Shown one piece after another: positions 26,578 to 37,059 of a stretch of DNA of 64,000 bases. The translations under genes and the position numbers were made by a program. The notes beneath the pieces were generated by a model. The model did no database searches. It was not told where the DNA came from and was given only the letters and a program-made list of their open reading frames with translations. Location: the NCBI GenBank assembly GCA_023954075.1, contig JAMLIV010000002.1, forward strand, positions 1 through 64,000, read 5' to 3'. Source of the stretch: Lysobacteraceae bacterium. Its GTDB lineage: Bacteria > Pseudomonadota > Gammaproteobacteria > Xanthomonadales > Xanthomonadaceae. Position 1 is the first letter of the stretch, and every line of letters begins with the position of its first letter.

Positions 26578-29193
26578 ATGAGTTCCCCCCGCGCCCCGAA
26601 GGACGCCGCTCCCGAACACACGCCGCTGATGAAGCAGTACTTCTCGGCCAAGGCCGAGCATCCGGAGGTGCTGCTGTTCTTCCGCATGGGCGACTTCTAC
26701 GAGCTCTTCTACGACGACGCGCGGCGCGCGGCAAAGCTGCTCGACATCACCCTCACCCAGCGCGGCAGCTCGGGCGGCGCGCCGATCCCGATGGCCGGGG
26801 TGCCGGCGCATTCGCACGAGGGCTATCTCGCGCGCCTGGTGGCGCTGGGCGAATCGGTCGCGATCTGCGAGCAGATCGGCGATCCGGCACAGGCCAAGGG
26901 GCTGGTGGAACGCCGCGTGGTGCGCATCGTCACGCCCGGCACCGTCACCGACGAAGCCCTGCTGGACGAGCGCCGCGACACCCTGCTGATGGCCCTGGCA
27001 CCGGCGCGCGAGGGGTATGGGCTGGCCTGGGCGGATCTTTCGAGCGGGCGGTTTTTCGTCAACGAAGTGGAAAGCGACGACGCGCTCGCCGCGGAACTGG
27101 CGCGACTGGAACCGGCCGAACTGCTGCTTCCCGACCAGGACAGCCTGCCCGAGTGGCTCGGCGCGCAGGCGGGCGTTCGACGCCGCGCGCCCTGGCTGTT
27201 CGACGCCGAGGCCGCACGGCGCGCGCTGACGCGCTTTTTCCGGGTGCACGATCTCGCAGGCTTCGGGCTGGACGCGCGCCCGCGCGCCACCGCCGCGGCC
27301 GGGGCGCTGCTGGCCTACGTCGAGGAAACCCAGAAGCAGCGCCTGCCGCATCTTTCGTCCATCGCCTTCGAGTCGGCCGAGGACGGCATCGCGATGAACG
27401 CCGCCACGCGCCGCCATCTGGAGCTGGATTCGCGCGTGGACGGCAACCTGCGCCACACCCTGCTGGGCGTGATCGACACCAGCATCACCCCGATGGGCGG
27501 ACGCCTGCTGCGGCGCTGGCTGCACCGCCCGCTGCGCGACCAGCGCGTCCTGCGCGAGCGCCACCATGCGGTGGCGACCCTGCTGGATACCGGCGTCCTG
27601 GAACCGCTGCGCGAACGCTTCCGCGCGCTCGGCGATCTCGAACGCATCCTCGCGCGCGTCGCCCTGCGTTCGGCCCGCCCGCGCGATCTTTCCACCCTGC
27701 GCGACGGGCTGGCGGCGCTGCCGGACATTCGCGCTGAACTTTCGCCGCTGGATTCCCCGCGCCTTTCCGCGCTCGCCGCGGAGCTGGGCGAACACGGCGA
27801 CAGCGCCGAGCTGCTCGCGCGCGCCGTGATGGCACAGCCTCCGGTCCTGCTGCGCGACGGCGGCGTCATCGCCGATGGCTTCGATGCGGAACTCGACGAA
27901 CTGCGCCGCCTGGCCACCAACGCCGACCAGTTCCTGCTCGACCTGGAGGCCCGCGAACGCGCTGCCACCGGCATCGCCACGCTCAAGGTCGGCTACAACC
28001 GCGTGCACGGCTACTTCATCGAGATCAGCAAGGGGCAGTCGGACAGGGCACCGCTGCACTACGCCCGCCGCCAGACCCTGACCGGCGCCGAGCGCTACAT
28101 CACCGAGGAGCTGAAAACCTTCGAGGACAAGGTGCTGGGTGCGCGCGAACGGGCGCTGGCGCGCGAGAAGGCGCTCTACGAGGAACTCCTCGACGCGCTC
28201 AACCAGTCACTGGAGCCGCTCAAGCGCTGCGCCGCCGCGCTGTCGGAACTCGATGCGCTGTGCGCGTTTTCCGAACGCGCGCTGGCGCTCGACTGGTCCT
28301 GTCCCGTGCTCACCGATTCGCCCGGCATCCACATCGAGCGCGGCCGCCATCCGGTGGTGGAAGCGGTGCGCGAGGAGCCCTTCGAGCCCAACGATCTCGC
28401 GCTTTCACCCGAGCGCCGCATGCTGGTCATCACCGGCCCCAACATGGGCGGCAAGAGCACCTACATGCGCCAGAACGCGCTGATCGTGCTGCTCGCCCAC
28501 ATCGGCAGCTTCGTGCCCGCCGCCGCGGCGCGCATCGGGCCGATCGACCGCATCCTCACCCGCATCGGTGCCGGCGACGACCTGACGCGCGGCCAGTCGA
28601 CCTTCATGGTCGAGATGAGCGAGACCAGCTACATCCTGCACCACGCCACCGAACATTCCCTGGTGCTGATGGACGAGATCGGCCGCGGCACCTCCACCTA
28701 CGACGGCCTCGCCCTGGCCGAAGCCTGCGCGCGCCACCTGGCGCAGGCCAACCGCGCCTTCACCCTGTTCGCCACGCACTATTTCGAGCTCACCGCGCTG
28801 GCGAACGAGCCGGGCGCGGGCATCGCCAACGTGCACCTCGATGCGGTCGAACACCGCGATTCGCAGGGCAACGAGCGCCTGGTGTTCATGCACGCGGTGC
28901 GCGAAGGCCCGGCCAACCGCAGCTTCGGCCTGCAGGTGGCCGCCCTCGCCGGCCTGCCGCGCCCGGTCATCGCGCAGGCCAAGGGTCTGCTCGAACGCCT
29001 CGAATCGGGCATGGCCGCCAGCCTCGACGCAGCGGCCCCCGCCGCCAGCGCCGCGCCCGCATCGCCGCAGCTTGGCCTGTTCGCCCCGCCGATGCCTTCC
29101 CCGGTGGAAGAAACCCTGCGCGGCCTCGATCCCGACGCGATGAGCCCGCGCGAGGCGCTGGACCTGCTTTATCGGATGAAGAAGATGGTTTGA
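26578..29193 (+). CDS. mutS: DNA mismatch repair protein MutS
   Basis: The protein has 871 residues, the family length. The mismatch-reading Phe-x-Glu is F40-Y41-E42 in MGDFYELF. The ATPase has GPNMGGKST (620-628), and [12 protein letters not shown] starts at residue 699. The C-terminal helix-turn-helix region follows, and a tetramerisation-type tail ends [11 protein letters not shown]. It recognises base mismatches after replication and recruits MutL. An upstream ATG seven bases away is out of frame; the start used gives the normal N-terminus. It is divergent from nrdJ and convergent with a GST gene. Confidence 0.97.
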   Translation: MSSPRAPKDAAPEHTPLMKQYFSAKAEHPEVLLFFRMGDFYELFYDDARRAAKLLDITLTQRGSSGGAPIPMAGVPAHSHEGYLARLVALGESVAICEQIGDPAQAKGLVERRVVRIVTPGTVTDEALLDERRDTLLMALAPAREGYGLAWADLSSGRFFVNEVESDDALAAELARLEPAELLLPDQDSLPEWLGAQAGVRRRAPWLFDAEAARRALTRFFRVHDLAGFGLDARPRATAAAGALLAYVEETQKQRLPHLSSIAFESAEDGIAMNAATRRHLELDSRVDGNLRHTLLGVIDTSITPMGGRLLRRWLHRPLRDQRVLRERHHAVATLLDTGVLEPLRERFRALGDLERILARVALRSARPRDLSTLRDGLAALPDIRAELSPLDSPRLSALAAELGEHGDSAELLARAVMAQPPVLLRDGGVIADGFDAELDELRRLATNADQFLLDLEARERAATGIATLKVGYNRVHGYFIEISKGQSDRAPLHYARRQTLTGAERYITEELKTFEDKVLGARERALAREKALYEELLDALNQSLEPLKRCAAALSELDALCAFSERALALDWSCPVLTDSPGIHIERGRHPVVEAVREEPFEPNDLALSPERRMLVITGPNMGGKSTYMRQNALIVLLAHIGSFVPAAAARIGPIDRILTRIGAGDDLTRGQSTFMVEMSETSYILHHATEHSLVLMDEIGRGTSTYDGLALAEACARHLAQANRAFTLFATHYFELTALANEPGAGIANVHLDAVEHRDSQGNERLVFMHAVREGPANRSFGLQVAALAGLPRPVIAQAKGLLERLESGMAASLDAAAPAASAAPASPQLGLFAPPMPSPVEETLRGLDPDAMSPREALDLLYRMKKMV

Positions 29194-29313
29194 CGATCTG
29201 TCGGTACGCCTTTCAGCCGGTGAGCCAACCTGCTGACACCGGCCCGCCCGGACACCGCGCAACGCGCCCGGTGCTGGCTGATACCAATTGGACGAAGCCA
29301 CGAAGGCGCAGGA

Positions 29314-29934
29314 CTAGCGCCCCGCCTGCTGCGCCGCCATCAGCGCCTCATCCCGCGCCAGCGCCTTCAGCGCTGCCGGGCGCTCGGCGTGGTGGGCGCA
29401 GAAGGTTTCGAAGGCGGGCAGGCGGTCGAGCATGCCGAACTGCATGTAGAAGTTCAGGTAGGCGGTCATGTAGAGGTCGGCGGCGGTGAAGCGGTCGCCG
29501 GCGAGGTGGGTCTTCCCGGCCACGGCCTGTTCCAGCACGCGGACCACATCACCTTCGGCACCGTAGCCGGCGCTGACGGGCGAGGCCAGGGCACCGGCGT
29601 GTTTGGCGGTCAGCAGGGCTTCCAGCGGGCCGGCAAGGAACAGCAGCCAGCGGTAGTACGGGCCGCGTTCGGCGCTGCCGACCGGTGGAGCGAGGCGCTT
29701 TTCCGGCACCAGGTCGGCCAGGTACAGGCCGATGGCGACGCTTTCGGTGACGACGGTGTCGCCGTGGCGCAGCGCCGGCACCTTGCCCATCGGATTGATC
29801 GCCAGGTACTCGGGGGCCTTCATCGTGCTGGCGTAGTCGAGCAGGACTTCCTCGTAGGGCAGGCCGGTTTCTTCCAGCATCCAGCGCGCGATGCGGCCAC
29901 GGGACATGGGGTGGGTGTAGAAGGTCAGGTTCAT
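29314..29934 (-). CDS. Glutathione S-transferase family protein
   Basis: The protein has 206 residues. The thioredoxin-like N-domain has the active-site region MSRGRIARWML, with Ser11 as the likely catalytic residue, the glutathione-binding cis-Pro in GKVPAL, and ES in VVTESVAIGLYLAD. The helical C-domain has the N-capping box AGDRFTAADLYM. It conjugates or reduces with glutathione in the cytosol; the physiological substrate is unknown. It stands alone, convergent with mutS and divergent from the sulfhydrylase gene. Confidence 0.88.
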   Translation of the reverse strand: MNLTFYTHPMSRGRIARWMLEETGLPYEEVLLDYASTMKAPEYLAINPMGKVPALRHGDTVVTESVAIGLYLADLVPEKRLAPPVGSAERGPYYRWLLFLAGPLEALLTAKHAGALASPVSAGYGAEGDVVRVLEQAVAGKTHLAGDRFTAADLYMTAYLNFYMQFGMLDRLPAFETFCAHHAERPAALKALARDEALMAAQQAGR

Positions 29935-30070
29935 GGCGCGGATCTCGCTGGGTGGGCGGACAGTATCGCGCCGCTCATGGCTGAGTTCGCATCATCACAT
30001 GTCGTTTCGTATCGACCTGCCTGATAACCTCGCGGCATGATGGCGATCCCCCTCCCCGACGGACGCCGCC

Positions 30071-31357
30071 ATGAGCCGCGAAAACTGGAAACCCGAAACC
30101 ATCGCCGTGCACGGCGGCTATTCGCCCGACCCGACCACCCGTTCGGTGGCGGTGCCGATCTACCAGACCGTGGCCTACGCCTTCGACAGCGCGCAGCACG
30201 GCGCCGACCTGTTCGACCTCAAGGTGCCGGGCAACATCTACACCCGCATCATGAACCCGACCCAGGACGTGCTCGAGCAGCGCGTCGCGGCACTGGAAGG
30301 CGGCATCGCGGCGCTGGCGCTGGCTTCCGGACAGGCCGCGATCACCTACGCCATCCTCACCATCGCCCAGGCCGGCGACAACATCGTTTCGGCCGGAACG
30401 CTGTACGGCGGCACCTACAACCTGTTCGCCCACACCCTGCCGCAGTACGGGATCGAGGTGCGTTTCGCCGACTACCGCGATCCGGAATCCTTCGCGCCGC
30501 TGATCGACGCGCGCACCAAGGCGATCTACGTCGAGTCCATCGGCAACCCGCTGGGCAACGTCACCGACATCGAGGCGCTGGCGAAGATCGCGCACGCGCA
30601 CGGGGTGCCGCTGATCGTGGACAACACCGTCGCAACCCCGCACCTGCTGCGCCCGATCGAGTTCGGTGCCGACATCGTGATCCACTCGCTCACCAAGTAC
30701 CTGGGCGGGCACGGCAACAGCATCGGCGGGGCGATCGTGGATTCGGGGAAGTTTCCCTGGGCCGAGCACAGGGCGCGCTTCCCGCGCCTCAACGAGCCGG
30801 ACGTGAGCTATCACGGCGTGGTCTATACCGAGGCACTGGGGCCGGCGGCCTTCATCGGCCGCGCGCGCGTGGTGCCGCTGCGCAACATGGGCGCAGCGAT
30901 CTCGCCGTTCAACGCCTTCCTGATCCTGCAGGGCATCGAGACCTTCACCCTGCGCATGGAACGCATCTGCCAGAACACCCTGAAGGTGGCGCAGTACCTC
31001 AAGAATCATCCCAAGGTGTCCTGGGTGAACTACGCGGGGCTGCCGGATCACCCCGAGCACGCGCTGGCGCAGAAGTACCTCAAGGGCCAGGGCTCGGGGC
31101 TGTTCACCTTCGGCCTGCCCGGCGGGCGCGCGGCCGGCGAGAAGTTCCTCGATGCGCTGAAGCTCTTCCTGCGCCTTGTGAACATCGGCGACACCCGCTC
31201 GCTGGCCACCCATCCGGCCTCCACCACGCACCGCCAGCTTTCGCCCGAGGAAATGCTCAAGGCCGGCGTCAGCGAAGACACGGTGCGCCTGTGCGTGGGC
31301 ATCGAGCACATCGACGACCTCATCGCCGACCTGGAGCAGGCGCTGGCGCAGGCCTGA
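30071..31357 (+). CDS. metY: O-acetylhomoserine (or O-succinylhomoserine) sulfhydrylase, PLP-dependent
   Basis: The protein has 428 residues and belongs to the Cys/Met metabolism PLP family. The cofactor Lys209 lies in SLTKYLGGHG; Tyr58 and Arg60 in NIYTRIMNPT contact the phosphate; VDNTVATP holds the ring-binding Asp. The roughly 430-residue length and the large insertion before ALAQKYLKGQGSG fit the MetY type, making homocysteine from an acylated homoserine and sulfide. MetZ, using the succinyl ester, cannot be excluded by reading. No riboswitch or MetJ box was recognised in the 136 bases upstream. Confidence 0.85.
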   Translation: MSRENWKPETIAVHGGYSPDPTTRSVAVPIYQTVAYAFDSAQHGADLFDLKVPGNIYTRIMNPTQDVLEQRVAALEGGIAALALASGQAAITYAILTIAQAGDNIVSAGTLYGGTYNLFAHTLPQYGIEVRFADYRDPESFAPLIDARTKAIYVESIGNPLGNVTDIEALAKIAHAHGVPLIVDNTVATPHLLRPIEFGADIVIHSLTKYLGGHGNSIGGAIVDSGKFPWAEHRARFPRLNEPDVSYHGVVYTEALGPAAFIGRARVVPLRNMGAAISPFNAFLILQGIETFTLRMERICQNTLKVAQYLKNHPKVSWVNYAGLPDHPEHALAQKYLKGQGSGLFTFGLPGGRAAGEKFLDALKLFLRLVNIGDTRSLATHPASTTHRQLSPEEMLKAGVSEDTVRLCVGIEHIDDLIADLEQALAQA

Positions 31358-31380
31358 GCGCCTCGCCCGGGCACCGGCGG

Positions 31381-31408
31381 CCCGCCCGAGTCATCGGACC
31401 CGGGCGGG
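31381..31408. terminator. Hairpin between convergent metY and tolC
   Basis: CCCGCCCG (31381-31388) pairs exactly with CGGGCGGG (31401-31408). No U-tract is present, so it is a candidate bidirectional terminator or transcript end only by position. Confidence 0.45.
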
Positions 31409-31458
31409 TCGGGTTGAAGTGGACCGCGTGATGGAACGGTGGCGCGACGGTGCCGCAA

Positions 31459-32877
31459 TCAGCCTTCGGCGGAATCGCTGCCGTCGGCCAGCGCGGCCTC
31501 GGCGTCGCGCACCAGATAGCGGTTGGTCTCGGCCACGTCCTCGATGCCGATGACGCCGGCCGCCTGCTTGAGCCGCAGGGTGTTGACCAGGAAGTTGTGG
31601 CGGGCGCTGGAATAGCTGCTCTGGGCCTGGAACAGCACCTGCTGGGAGAGCAGCACGTCGACGATGGTGCGGGTGCCGACCTCGAAGCCGGCCTCGGTCG
31701 CTTCCAGCGCGCTGCGCGCCGACACCACCGCCTGCCTGCGGGCCTCCACTTCGCTGATGCCCGCCTCCAGCGCGCGATAGGCGTTGCGGGTCTGGCGCAG
31801 GATGGCGCGCTGGTTCTGGTCGTAGCGCAGCGCGTTCTGGTCGCGCGCGTTGATCGCGAGCTTCACCTGCGACTGGGTGGCGAAGCCGGAGAAGATCGGC
31901 ACCACCAGGTTCACCCCGACGCGCCAGTCGTCGCCCTGGCTGTTGCTCGGGATGATGCCGGCCGCACCAGCCGATTCGCCCCAGCCGTAGCTGCGGCCGC
32001 GGCTGGCGGAAGCGGACAGATAGGGCAGGTGGCCGGCACGCGCGGTGGAAACATCCAGCTCGTCGGCCTGCGCGGAAAGCGCCTGCGCGCGCAGCGTGGG
32101 GTTCTGGTCCATGGCCAGTTGCACCCAGGCATCGACGCCCGAGGGCGAAGGCCGCGCCGGGCTGAAGTCCTCGCCCAGCCCGCGCAGGTTTTCCAGCGGC
32201 TGGCCGATGATCTGGATCAGCGCCTCGCGCGAGTCTTCCAGCGCCACCTCGGCGCTGATCGCGCCGGCGCGCGCGCTGTCGTAGCGCGCCTGGGCTTCGT
32301 GCACGTCGGTGATCGCGGTCAGGCCGACTTCGAAGCGCTGCTCGGCCTGGTCGAGCTGGCGCTTCACCGCGCGCTCTTCGGCGCGCGCGAACACCAGCGC
32401 GTCGATCGCGGTGAGGTTGCCGAAGTAGGCTTCGGCGACGCGCACGATGAGGTTGTCGTTTTCGGCGTCGTACTGCACTTCGCTCACTTCACCGCGCTTG
32501 CGGGCCGCGCGCAGCTGGGTGTAGTTGGCGTGGTTGTAGATCGACTGGTTGAGCTGCAGGCCGTAGTTGCGGCCGCTCGAATGCGAACTGGTGTTGGTGG
32601 TGGACACGATCGGCGGGTCCACCGACAGCACGCGCTCGCCCGAGGTATCCGTGCCGCTGCGCGAGTAGCCGGCAGAACCGGACAGGGTGGGCAGCAGATT
32701 GGCGCGGCTCTGGGTGACGCGCAGCTGCCCGGCCTCGCGCGAGGTGTCGGCGATGGCCAGCTGCGGATCGCTGTCGCGGGCCAGGGTGTAGGCCTGCATC
32801 AGGTCGGCCGCGGCGGCGCTGCCGCCTGCGGTGAGCAGCAGCGCGGTGGCGATCAGGGAAATTCTTGGCAGGGACAT
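31459..32877 (-). CDS. tolC: TolC family outer-membrane channel protein
   Basis: The protein has 472 residues with a signal peptide (1-24, cut at AAA-DLMQAY). Two repeated helical-barrel halves show the usual starts LMQAYTLARDSDPQLAIA and WVQLAMDQNPTLRAQAL, with ITDVHEAQARYDSA and IVDVLLSQQVLFQAQ as the paired helix motifs. It forms the outer-membrane exit duct for efflux pumps and type I secretion. The ATG at 32877 has a GGAGCTTCCGC leader; an in-frame upstream ATG was rejected because it precedes the signal peptide by ten charged residues. It follows pcm by 26 bases on the same strand. Confidence 0.93.
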   Translation of the reverse strand: MSLPRISLIATALLLTAGGSAAAADLMQAYTLARDSDPQLAIADTSREAGQLRVTQSRANLLPTLSGSAGYSRSGTDTSGERVLSVDPPIVSTTNTSSHSSGRNYGLQLNQSIYNHANYTQLRAARKRGEVSEVQYDAENDNLIVRVAEAYFGNLTAIDALVFARAEERAVKRQLDQAEQRFEVGLTAITDVHEAQARYDSARAGAISAEVALEDSREALIQIIGQPLENLRGLGEDFSPARPSPSGVDAWVQLAMDQNPTLRAQALSAQADELDVSTARAGHLPYLSASASRGRSYGWGESAGAAGIIPSNSQGDDWRVGVNLVVPIFSGFATQSQVKLAINARDQNALRYDQNQRAILRQTRNAYRALEAGISEVEARRQAVVSARSALEATEAGFEVGTRTIVDVLLSQQVLFQAQSSYSSARHNFLVNTLRLKQAAGVIGIEDVAETNRYLVRDAEAALADGSDSAEG

Positions 32878-32903
32878 GCGGAAGCTCCTGGAAAGGGTGT
32901 CGA

Positions 32904-33560
32904 TCAAAGCGCGAAGCGCGGCGAGGGTTCGGCTCCGACCAGGTAGGGCACCTCGGTCTCGAACAGGCCTTCCTCGACGGCATGGCCCTGCGCGGTGCGG
33001 CGATAAAGCACGGCCTGCTGCACCGGCGAGTGGCCCTGCACCACGAACAGGCGTCCGCCGGGCTTGAGCCAGGGCAGGAAGGCCTGCGGCAGCGTCGCGA
33101 CGGCACCGCCAACGGCCACGGCGTCGAAGCTGCGGCCCGGGTCGAATGCCAGCGCATCGGCCTGTTCAACGCGGATGTTGGTCAAACCCGTCGCGCCGAA
33201 GCGGGCGCGGGCGCGCTCGACGAAATCGGCGTGAATGTCGATGCTCACCACGTCGCGCGCCAGCGTGGCCAGGCAGGCGGTGAGATAGCCGCTGCCGGTG
33301 CCCACTTCCAGCACGTCGTCGGTCGGTGCCAGTTCCAGCGCCTGCAGCAGGCGGCCTTCGAGCACCGGCTTGAGCATGAACTCACCGTGCTCCAGCGGCA
33401 GCGCCAGATCGGCGAAGGCCACGCGGCGATAGCGCGAGGGAACGTAGTCCTCGCGGAAAATCGCGCCCATCGCATCGAGCACGCGCGGGTCGAGGACGTC
33501 CCAGGGCCGAACCTGGTGGTTAACCATGAAGTGACGGGCCTGTTCGAAATCGAGCGACAT
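32904..33560 (-). CDS. pcm: Protein-L-isoaspartate O-methyltransferase family
   Basis: The protein has 218 residues. The SAM-binding motif is VLEVGTGSGYLTA, followed by VVSIDIHADFVERAR and the FDAVAVGGAVATLP motif of the PCM fold. It would methylate isoaspartyl residues in damaged proteins. The first residues FMVNHQVRPWDVLD are characteristic of the PCM-like proteins located before tolC in Xanthomonadales; these differ somewhat from the E. coli enzyme, so repair activity is likely but not certain. It probably forms an operon with tolC and diverges from mltB. Confidence 0.85.
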   Translation of the reverse strand: MSLDFEQARHFMVNHQVRPWDVLDPRVLDAMGAIFREDYVPSRYRRVAFADLALPLEHGEFMLKPVLEGRLLQALELAPTDDVLEVGTGSGYLTACLATLARDVVSIDIHADFVERARARFGATGLTNIRVEQADALAFDPGRSFDAVAVGGAVATLPQAFLPWLKPGGRLFVVQGHSPVQQAVLYRRTAQGHAVEEGLFETEVPYLVGAEPSPRFAL

Positions 33561-33721
33561 CGGATTGCCTTGGTGCGAACGGAAGCGGGCCGGTGATTTT
33601 ACCAGCGTATCGGAGCCGGACGCCGAAACGCAGTGCCGGAAGTCAAGGGTCGTTGGGGTGGGCGTCAGGGGCCGCCAGCGCGGCGTGTACACTGCGCCCG
33701 ATTCCCCTTGCGCGCACCCCC

Positions 33722-34720
33722 ATGTTCCGATTCCCGATTGCCGCCATTTCCGCTGCCCTGATCCTCGCCTGCGCCACCGCGACAGCGGCACCGGCGGGCG
33801 AACTGGAGCCGGAAGTGCGCGCCGCCTTCCTGGCCCAGGTCCAGGCGCAGCACGGGATCGCGCCCGAAGACGCCGGAGCGCTGCTGGACAGGGCGCGCTA
33901 CCAGCAGAGCATCATCGATGCGATCACCCGGCCGGCCGAAGCCAAGCCGTGGAAGGACTACCGCCCGATCTTCCTGACCACCGACCGCATTGCCAAGGGT
34001 CAGGCTTTTCTGGCCACGCACCAGGACGCACTGCGCGAGATCGAGGCGAAAACCGGCGTGGCGGCACCGATCCTCGTGGCGATCCTGGGCGTGGAAACCG
34101 GCTATGGCGCGAATACCGGGCGCTACAAGGTGCTCGATGCGCTCTACACGCTGGGCTTTTTCTACCCCAAGCGCGCCGACTTTTTCCGCAGCGAGCTGGC
34201 GCACGCCTTTGCCCTCGCGCGCGAGGAGCGGCTCGATCTGGATTCGATCGTCGGCAGCTACGCCGGAGCGATGGGCTGGGGCCAGTTCATCCCGTCGAGC
34301 TACCGCGCCTATGCGGTGGACGGCGACGGCGACGGCCAGCGCGACCTGTGGAACTCGCTGCCCGACGTGCTGGCCTCGGTCGCCAACTATTTCGCCGCGC
34401 ACAAATGGCAGGCCGGTGAGCCGGTCGCGGTGCGCGCGGTGCGCGCGAGCGACGCGCAGGAGTTCGTGCCCGATTCGCTGGAAGCCAGATACTCGCTGCC
34501 CGAACTGGCCGCACGCGGCTACCGCCCGGCCGAAGCCATCGGCCACGCGGCACCGGCCACCCTGCTCAGGCTGGAGGGGGCGAACGGCCCGGAATACTGG
34601 ATCACCTTCAACAACTTCTACGTGATCTCGCGCTACAACCGTTCGCCGCTGTATTCGATGGCCGTGCTGCAGCTCGCCCAGGCCATCGCCGGCACCGACA
34701 GTCCCGCACTGGCGCGGTGA
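33722..34720 (+). CDS. mltB: Membrane-bound lytic murein transglycosylase B
   Basis: The protein has 332 residues. A hydrophobic leader (5-23) contains ILAC at 14-17, a possible but weak lipobox; otherwise it is a plain signal peptide. The catalytic Glu125 is in GVETGYG, and the family motif GAMGWGQFIPSSY follows at about residues 180-192. It cleaves the glycan strand of peptidoglycan with a 1,6-anhydro product in the periplasm. The start at 33722 was chosen because the leader begins there. rlpA follows 10 bases later and dacC after that, a conserved cell-wall cluster. Confidence 0.93.
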   Translation: MFRFPIAAISAALILACATATAAPAGELEPEVRAAFLAQVQAQHGIAPEDAGALLDRARYQQSIIDAITRPAEAKPWKDYRPIFLTTDRIAKGQAFLATHQDALREIEAKTGVAAPILVAILGVETGYGANTGRYKVLDALYTLGFFYPKRADFFRSELAHAFALAREERLDLDSIVGSYAGAMGWGQFIPSSYRAYAVDGDGDGQRDLWNSLPDVLASVANYFAAHKWQAGEPVAVRAVRASDAQEFVPDSLEARYSLPELAARGYRPAEAIGHAAPATLLRLEGANGPEYWITFNNFYVISRYNRSPLYSMAVLQLAQAIAGTDSPALAR

Positions 34721-34730
34721 GGCGCGCAGG

Positions 34731-35765
34731 ATGTCTGGCAGTCCGGACAGCCTCCTGCCGCGCCGGCTCCTGCCGGTGGCGCTGCTGTCGATGGCCCTGG
34801 CCGCGTGCGGCGGCAAGACGGTCAAACCATCCACACCCGAGGCCGGCCACCGCGCGGCACGCGCCCACGGCACGCGGCCGCCGCCGGTCACGCGCGCGCG
34901 GCCCGACAAACCGGGCGAATACACCGCGGGCGGCCTCTACCGTCCGGGCGTGTCCGACGGCGGCCCGGCGATCCCGCCCGACATCAGCCATCTGGTCGAA
35001 CCCGAGCCCACCGGCGAGGCACCGGCGCGCTACGGCAACCGCTCGCCCTACACGGTGCTGGGCAAGGACTACCACGTGCTGCCCAGCGCGCAGGGCTATG
35101 TCGCGCGCGGCATCGCCTCCTGGTACGGCAGCAAGTTCCACGGCCGCGCGACCTCGAGCCTGGAGCCCTACGACATGTACCAGTTCAGCGCGGCCCACAA
35201 GAGCCTGCCGCTGCCCACGCACGTGCGCGTGACCAATCTGGAGAACGGGCGCAGCGTGGTGGTGCGGGTGAATGATCGCGGCCCCTTCCACGAAGATCGC
35301 CTGATCGACCTTTCCTATGCGGCGGCGGTGAAGCTGGGCGTTCACGTGAACGGCACCGCGCCGGTGGAAATCCGCGCGCTGCAGCGCGGCGTCACGCCAC
35401 CGCCGCCGCCTGCGGCGATGCCGCCGGAAGCGGCCTGGGCCGCGGCGCGCGCCGGCGTGGTGCCGATCACGCGCGGCCCGACCGTTCACGTCACCGCTCC
35501 CACGCCGGCGGCCGCACCCGAAGTGGACGCCGGGCGCTTCTGGCTGCAGGTCGCCAGCTTCGGCGAGGCCGCCAACGCCCAGCGCCTGGTCGATCGGCTC
35601 ACGCATGCCGAGGTGGTGCCGGTGTCGGTGCAGCCGGCGCAGGTCTCCGGACGTACCGTGTATCGGGTGCGGGTCGGGCCACTGCCCTCGCGCCACCGCA
35701 GCCTTGCGGTGTCCGACACCCTGCACGCGATGGGCCTGGGCGTGCCGACCCTGATCACCCAATGA
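34731..35765 (+). CDS. rlpA: Septal ring lipoprotein RlpA (lytic transglycosylase with SPOR domain)
   Basis: The protein has 344 residues. The lipobox LAAC puts the lipid on Cys26. A Pro-rich linker leads to the double-psi beta-barrel domain (about 122-215) with ASWYGSKFHGRATSS and the catalytic-type Asp in VVRVNDRGPF. A second Pro/Ala linker leads to a C-terminal SPOR domain (about 264-344: FWLQVASFGEAANAQRL and following) that binds denuded glycan at the division site. It lies between mltB and dacC, as in many gammaproteobacteria. Confidence 0.93.
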   Translation: MSGSPDSLLPRRLLPVALLSMALAACGGKTVKPSTPEAGHRAARAHGTRPPPVTRARPDKPGEYTAGGLYRPGVSDGGPAIPPDISHLVEPEPTGEAPARYGNRSPYTVLGKDYHVLPSAQGYVARGIASWYGSKFHGRATSSLEPYDMYQFSAAHKSLPLPTHVRVTNLENGRSVVVRVNDRGPFHEDRLIDLSYAAAVKLGVHVNGTAPVEIRALQRGVTPPPPPAAMPPEAAWAAARAGVVPITRGPTVHVTAPTPAAAPEVDAGRFWLQVASFGEAANAQRLVDRLTHAEVVPVSVQPAQVSGRTVYRVRVGPLPSRHRSLAVSDTLHAMGLGVPTLITQ

Positions 35766-35850
35766 CGCGACGGCCTGGTGCCGCGATAATGCGCCTTCCC
35801 GTTCCGTGCGCCGGGCGCACGGACACCCTTCGCATGGACTGCCTCACGAC

Positions 35851-37059
35851 ATGAACGTCAAGAACCTTCTGGCCGGCGCGCTGCTGGTCGTTTCCGTCTG
35901 CGCCACGGCGCAGGAACCTGCGGCACCGCGCCCGGTCGCAAACCTTCCCACGCCCACCGCGCAGCCGCTGGTGACGCCGGCTCCGCCGTCGGTCAACGGC
36001 AGCGCCTGGATTCTGGTCGACGATGCCACCGGTCAGGTACTTGCCGAAAGCAACATGGACACGCGGGTCGAGCCGGCCAGCATCACCAAGGTGATGACCT
36101 CCTACGTGGTTTCGGCCGAGCTGGAAGCGGGCAAGATCTCGCTCGACGACGAGGTGCCGATCAGCGAAAACGCCTGGCGCGGCGGCGGCGGCGGTACGGA
36201 CGGGTCCACCAGCTTCCTGCCGGTCAACAGCAAGGTGAAGCTGGGCGACCTGCTGCACGGCATGATCATCCAGTCCGGCAACGACGCCTCGATCGCGCTG
36301 GCCGAATACGTGGCCGGCAGCGAGCCCGCCTTCGCCGATCTGATGAACGCCTATGCCAAAAAGCTCGGCTTGAACGACACCCACTACGTCAATTCGCACG
36401 GGCTGTCCGCGCCGGACCACTACACCACCGCGCACGACATCGCGCGCCTCTCGCAGGCGTTGATCCGCGACTTCCCGCGCGAATATGCGGTGTATTCGCA
36501 GAAGGAATTCACCTTCAACGGCATCCGTCAGCACAACCGCAACTCGCTGCTGTGGAAGGACGCCGCCATCGACGGCATCAAGACCGGCCACCACTCCGCC
36601 GCCGGCTACTGCCTGGCGGCCTCGGCCAAGCGCGGCGACCAGCGCCTGATCAGCGTGGTGATGGGTTCCAGCGGCGAAAAGCAGCGCGCCGAGGACAGCT
36701 ATGCCCTGCTCAACTGGGGCTTCCGCTTCTTCGAGACCCACCGCCTCTACGACGCCGGCCAGACAGTCAGCGAACCGGCGCTGTGGAAGGGCGAATCCGC
36801 GACGCTGGCGCTGGGCCTGGCCGAACCGCTGCTGCTCACCGTGCCGCGCGGACGCTACGAAGAAGTGAAGGCCGAAATGGATCTGCCGCGCCAGCTCGTG
36901 GCCCCGTTCGCCAAGGGCCAGGGCGTCGGCACCCTGCGGCTTTCTCTCGATGGCAAGGTGCTGGCCGAGCGTCCCCTGATCGCGCTGGCCGACGCCCCCG
37001 AAGGCGGATTCTTCAAGCGCATCAGCGACGGCTTCTGGCTGTGGTGGGAGTCCGACTGA
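35851..37059 (+). CDS. dacC: D-alanyl-D-alanine carboxypeptidase (penicillin-binding protein 5/6 type)
   Basis: The protein has 402 residues with a signal peptide (1-20). The serine-peptidase triad motifs are S77-I-T-K80, S142-G-N144 and K244-T-G246. A C-terminal beta domain follows, and a terminal amphipathic anchor ends FFKRISDGFWLWWESD, which attaches the enzyme to the outer face of the inner membrane. It trims the terminal D-Ala from stem peptides. The ATG at 35851 was preferred to an in-frame one 45 bases earlier because it starts the signal peptide. Its stop overlaps the rdgB start (TGATG). Confidence 0.93.
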   Translation: MNVKNLLAGALLVVSVCATAQEPAAPRPVANLPTPTAQPLVTPAPPSVNGSAWILVDDATGQVLAESNMDTRVEPASITKVMTSYVVSAELEAGKISLDDEVPISENAWRGGGGGTDGSTSFLPVNSKVKLGDLLHGMIIQSGNDASIALAEYVAGSEPAFADLMNAYAKKLGLNDTHYVNSHGLSAPDHYTTAHDIARLSQALIRDFPREYAVYSQKEFTFNGIRQHNRNSLLWKDAAIDGIKTGHHSAAGYCLAASAKRGDQRLISVVMGSSGEKQRAEDSYALLNWGFRFFETHRLYDAGQTVSEPALWKGESATLALGLAEPLLLTVPRGRYEEVKAEMDLPRQLVAPFAKGQGVGTLRLSLDGKVLAERPLIALADAPEGGFFKRISDGFWLWWESD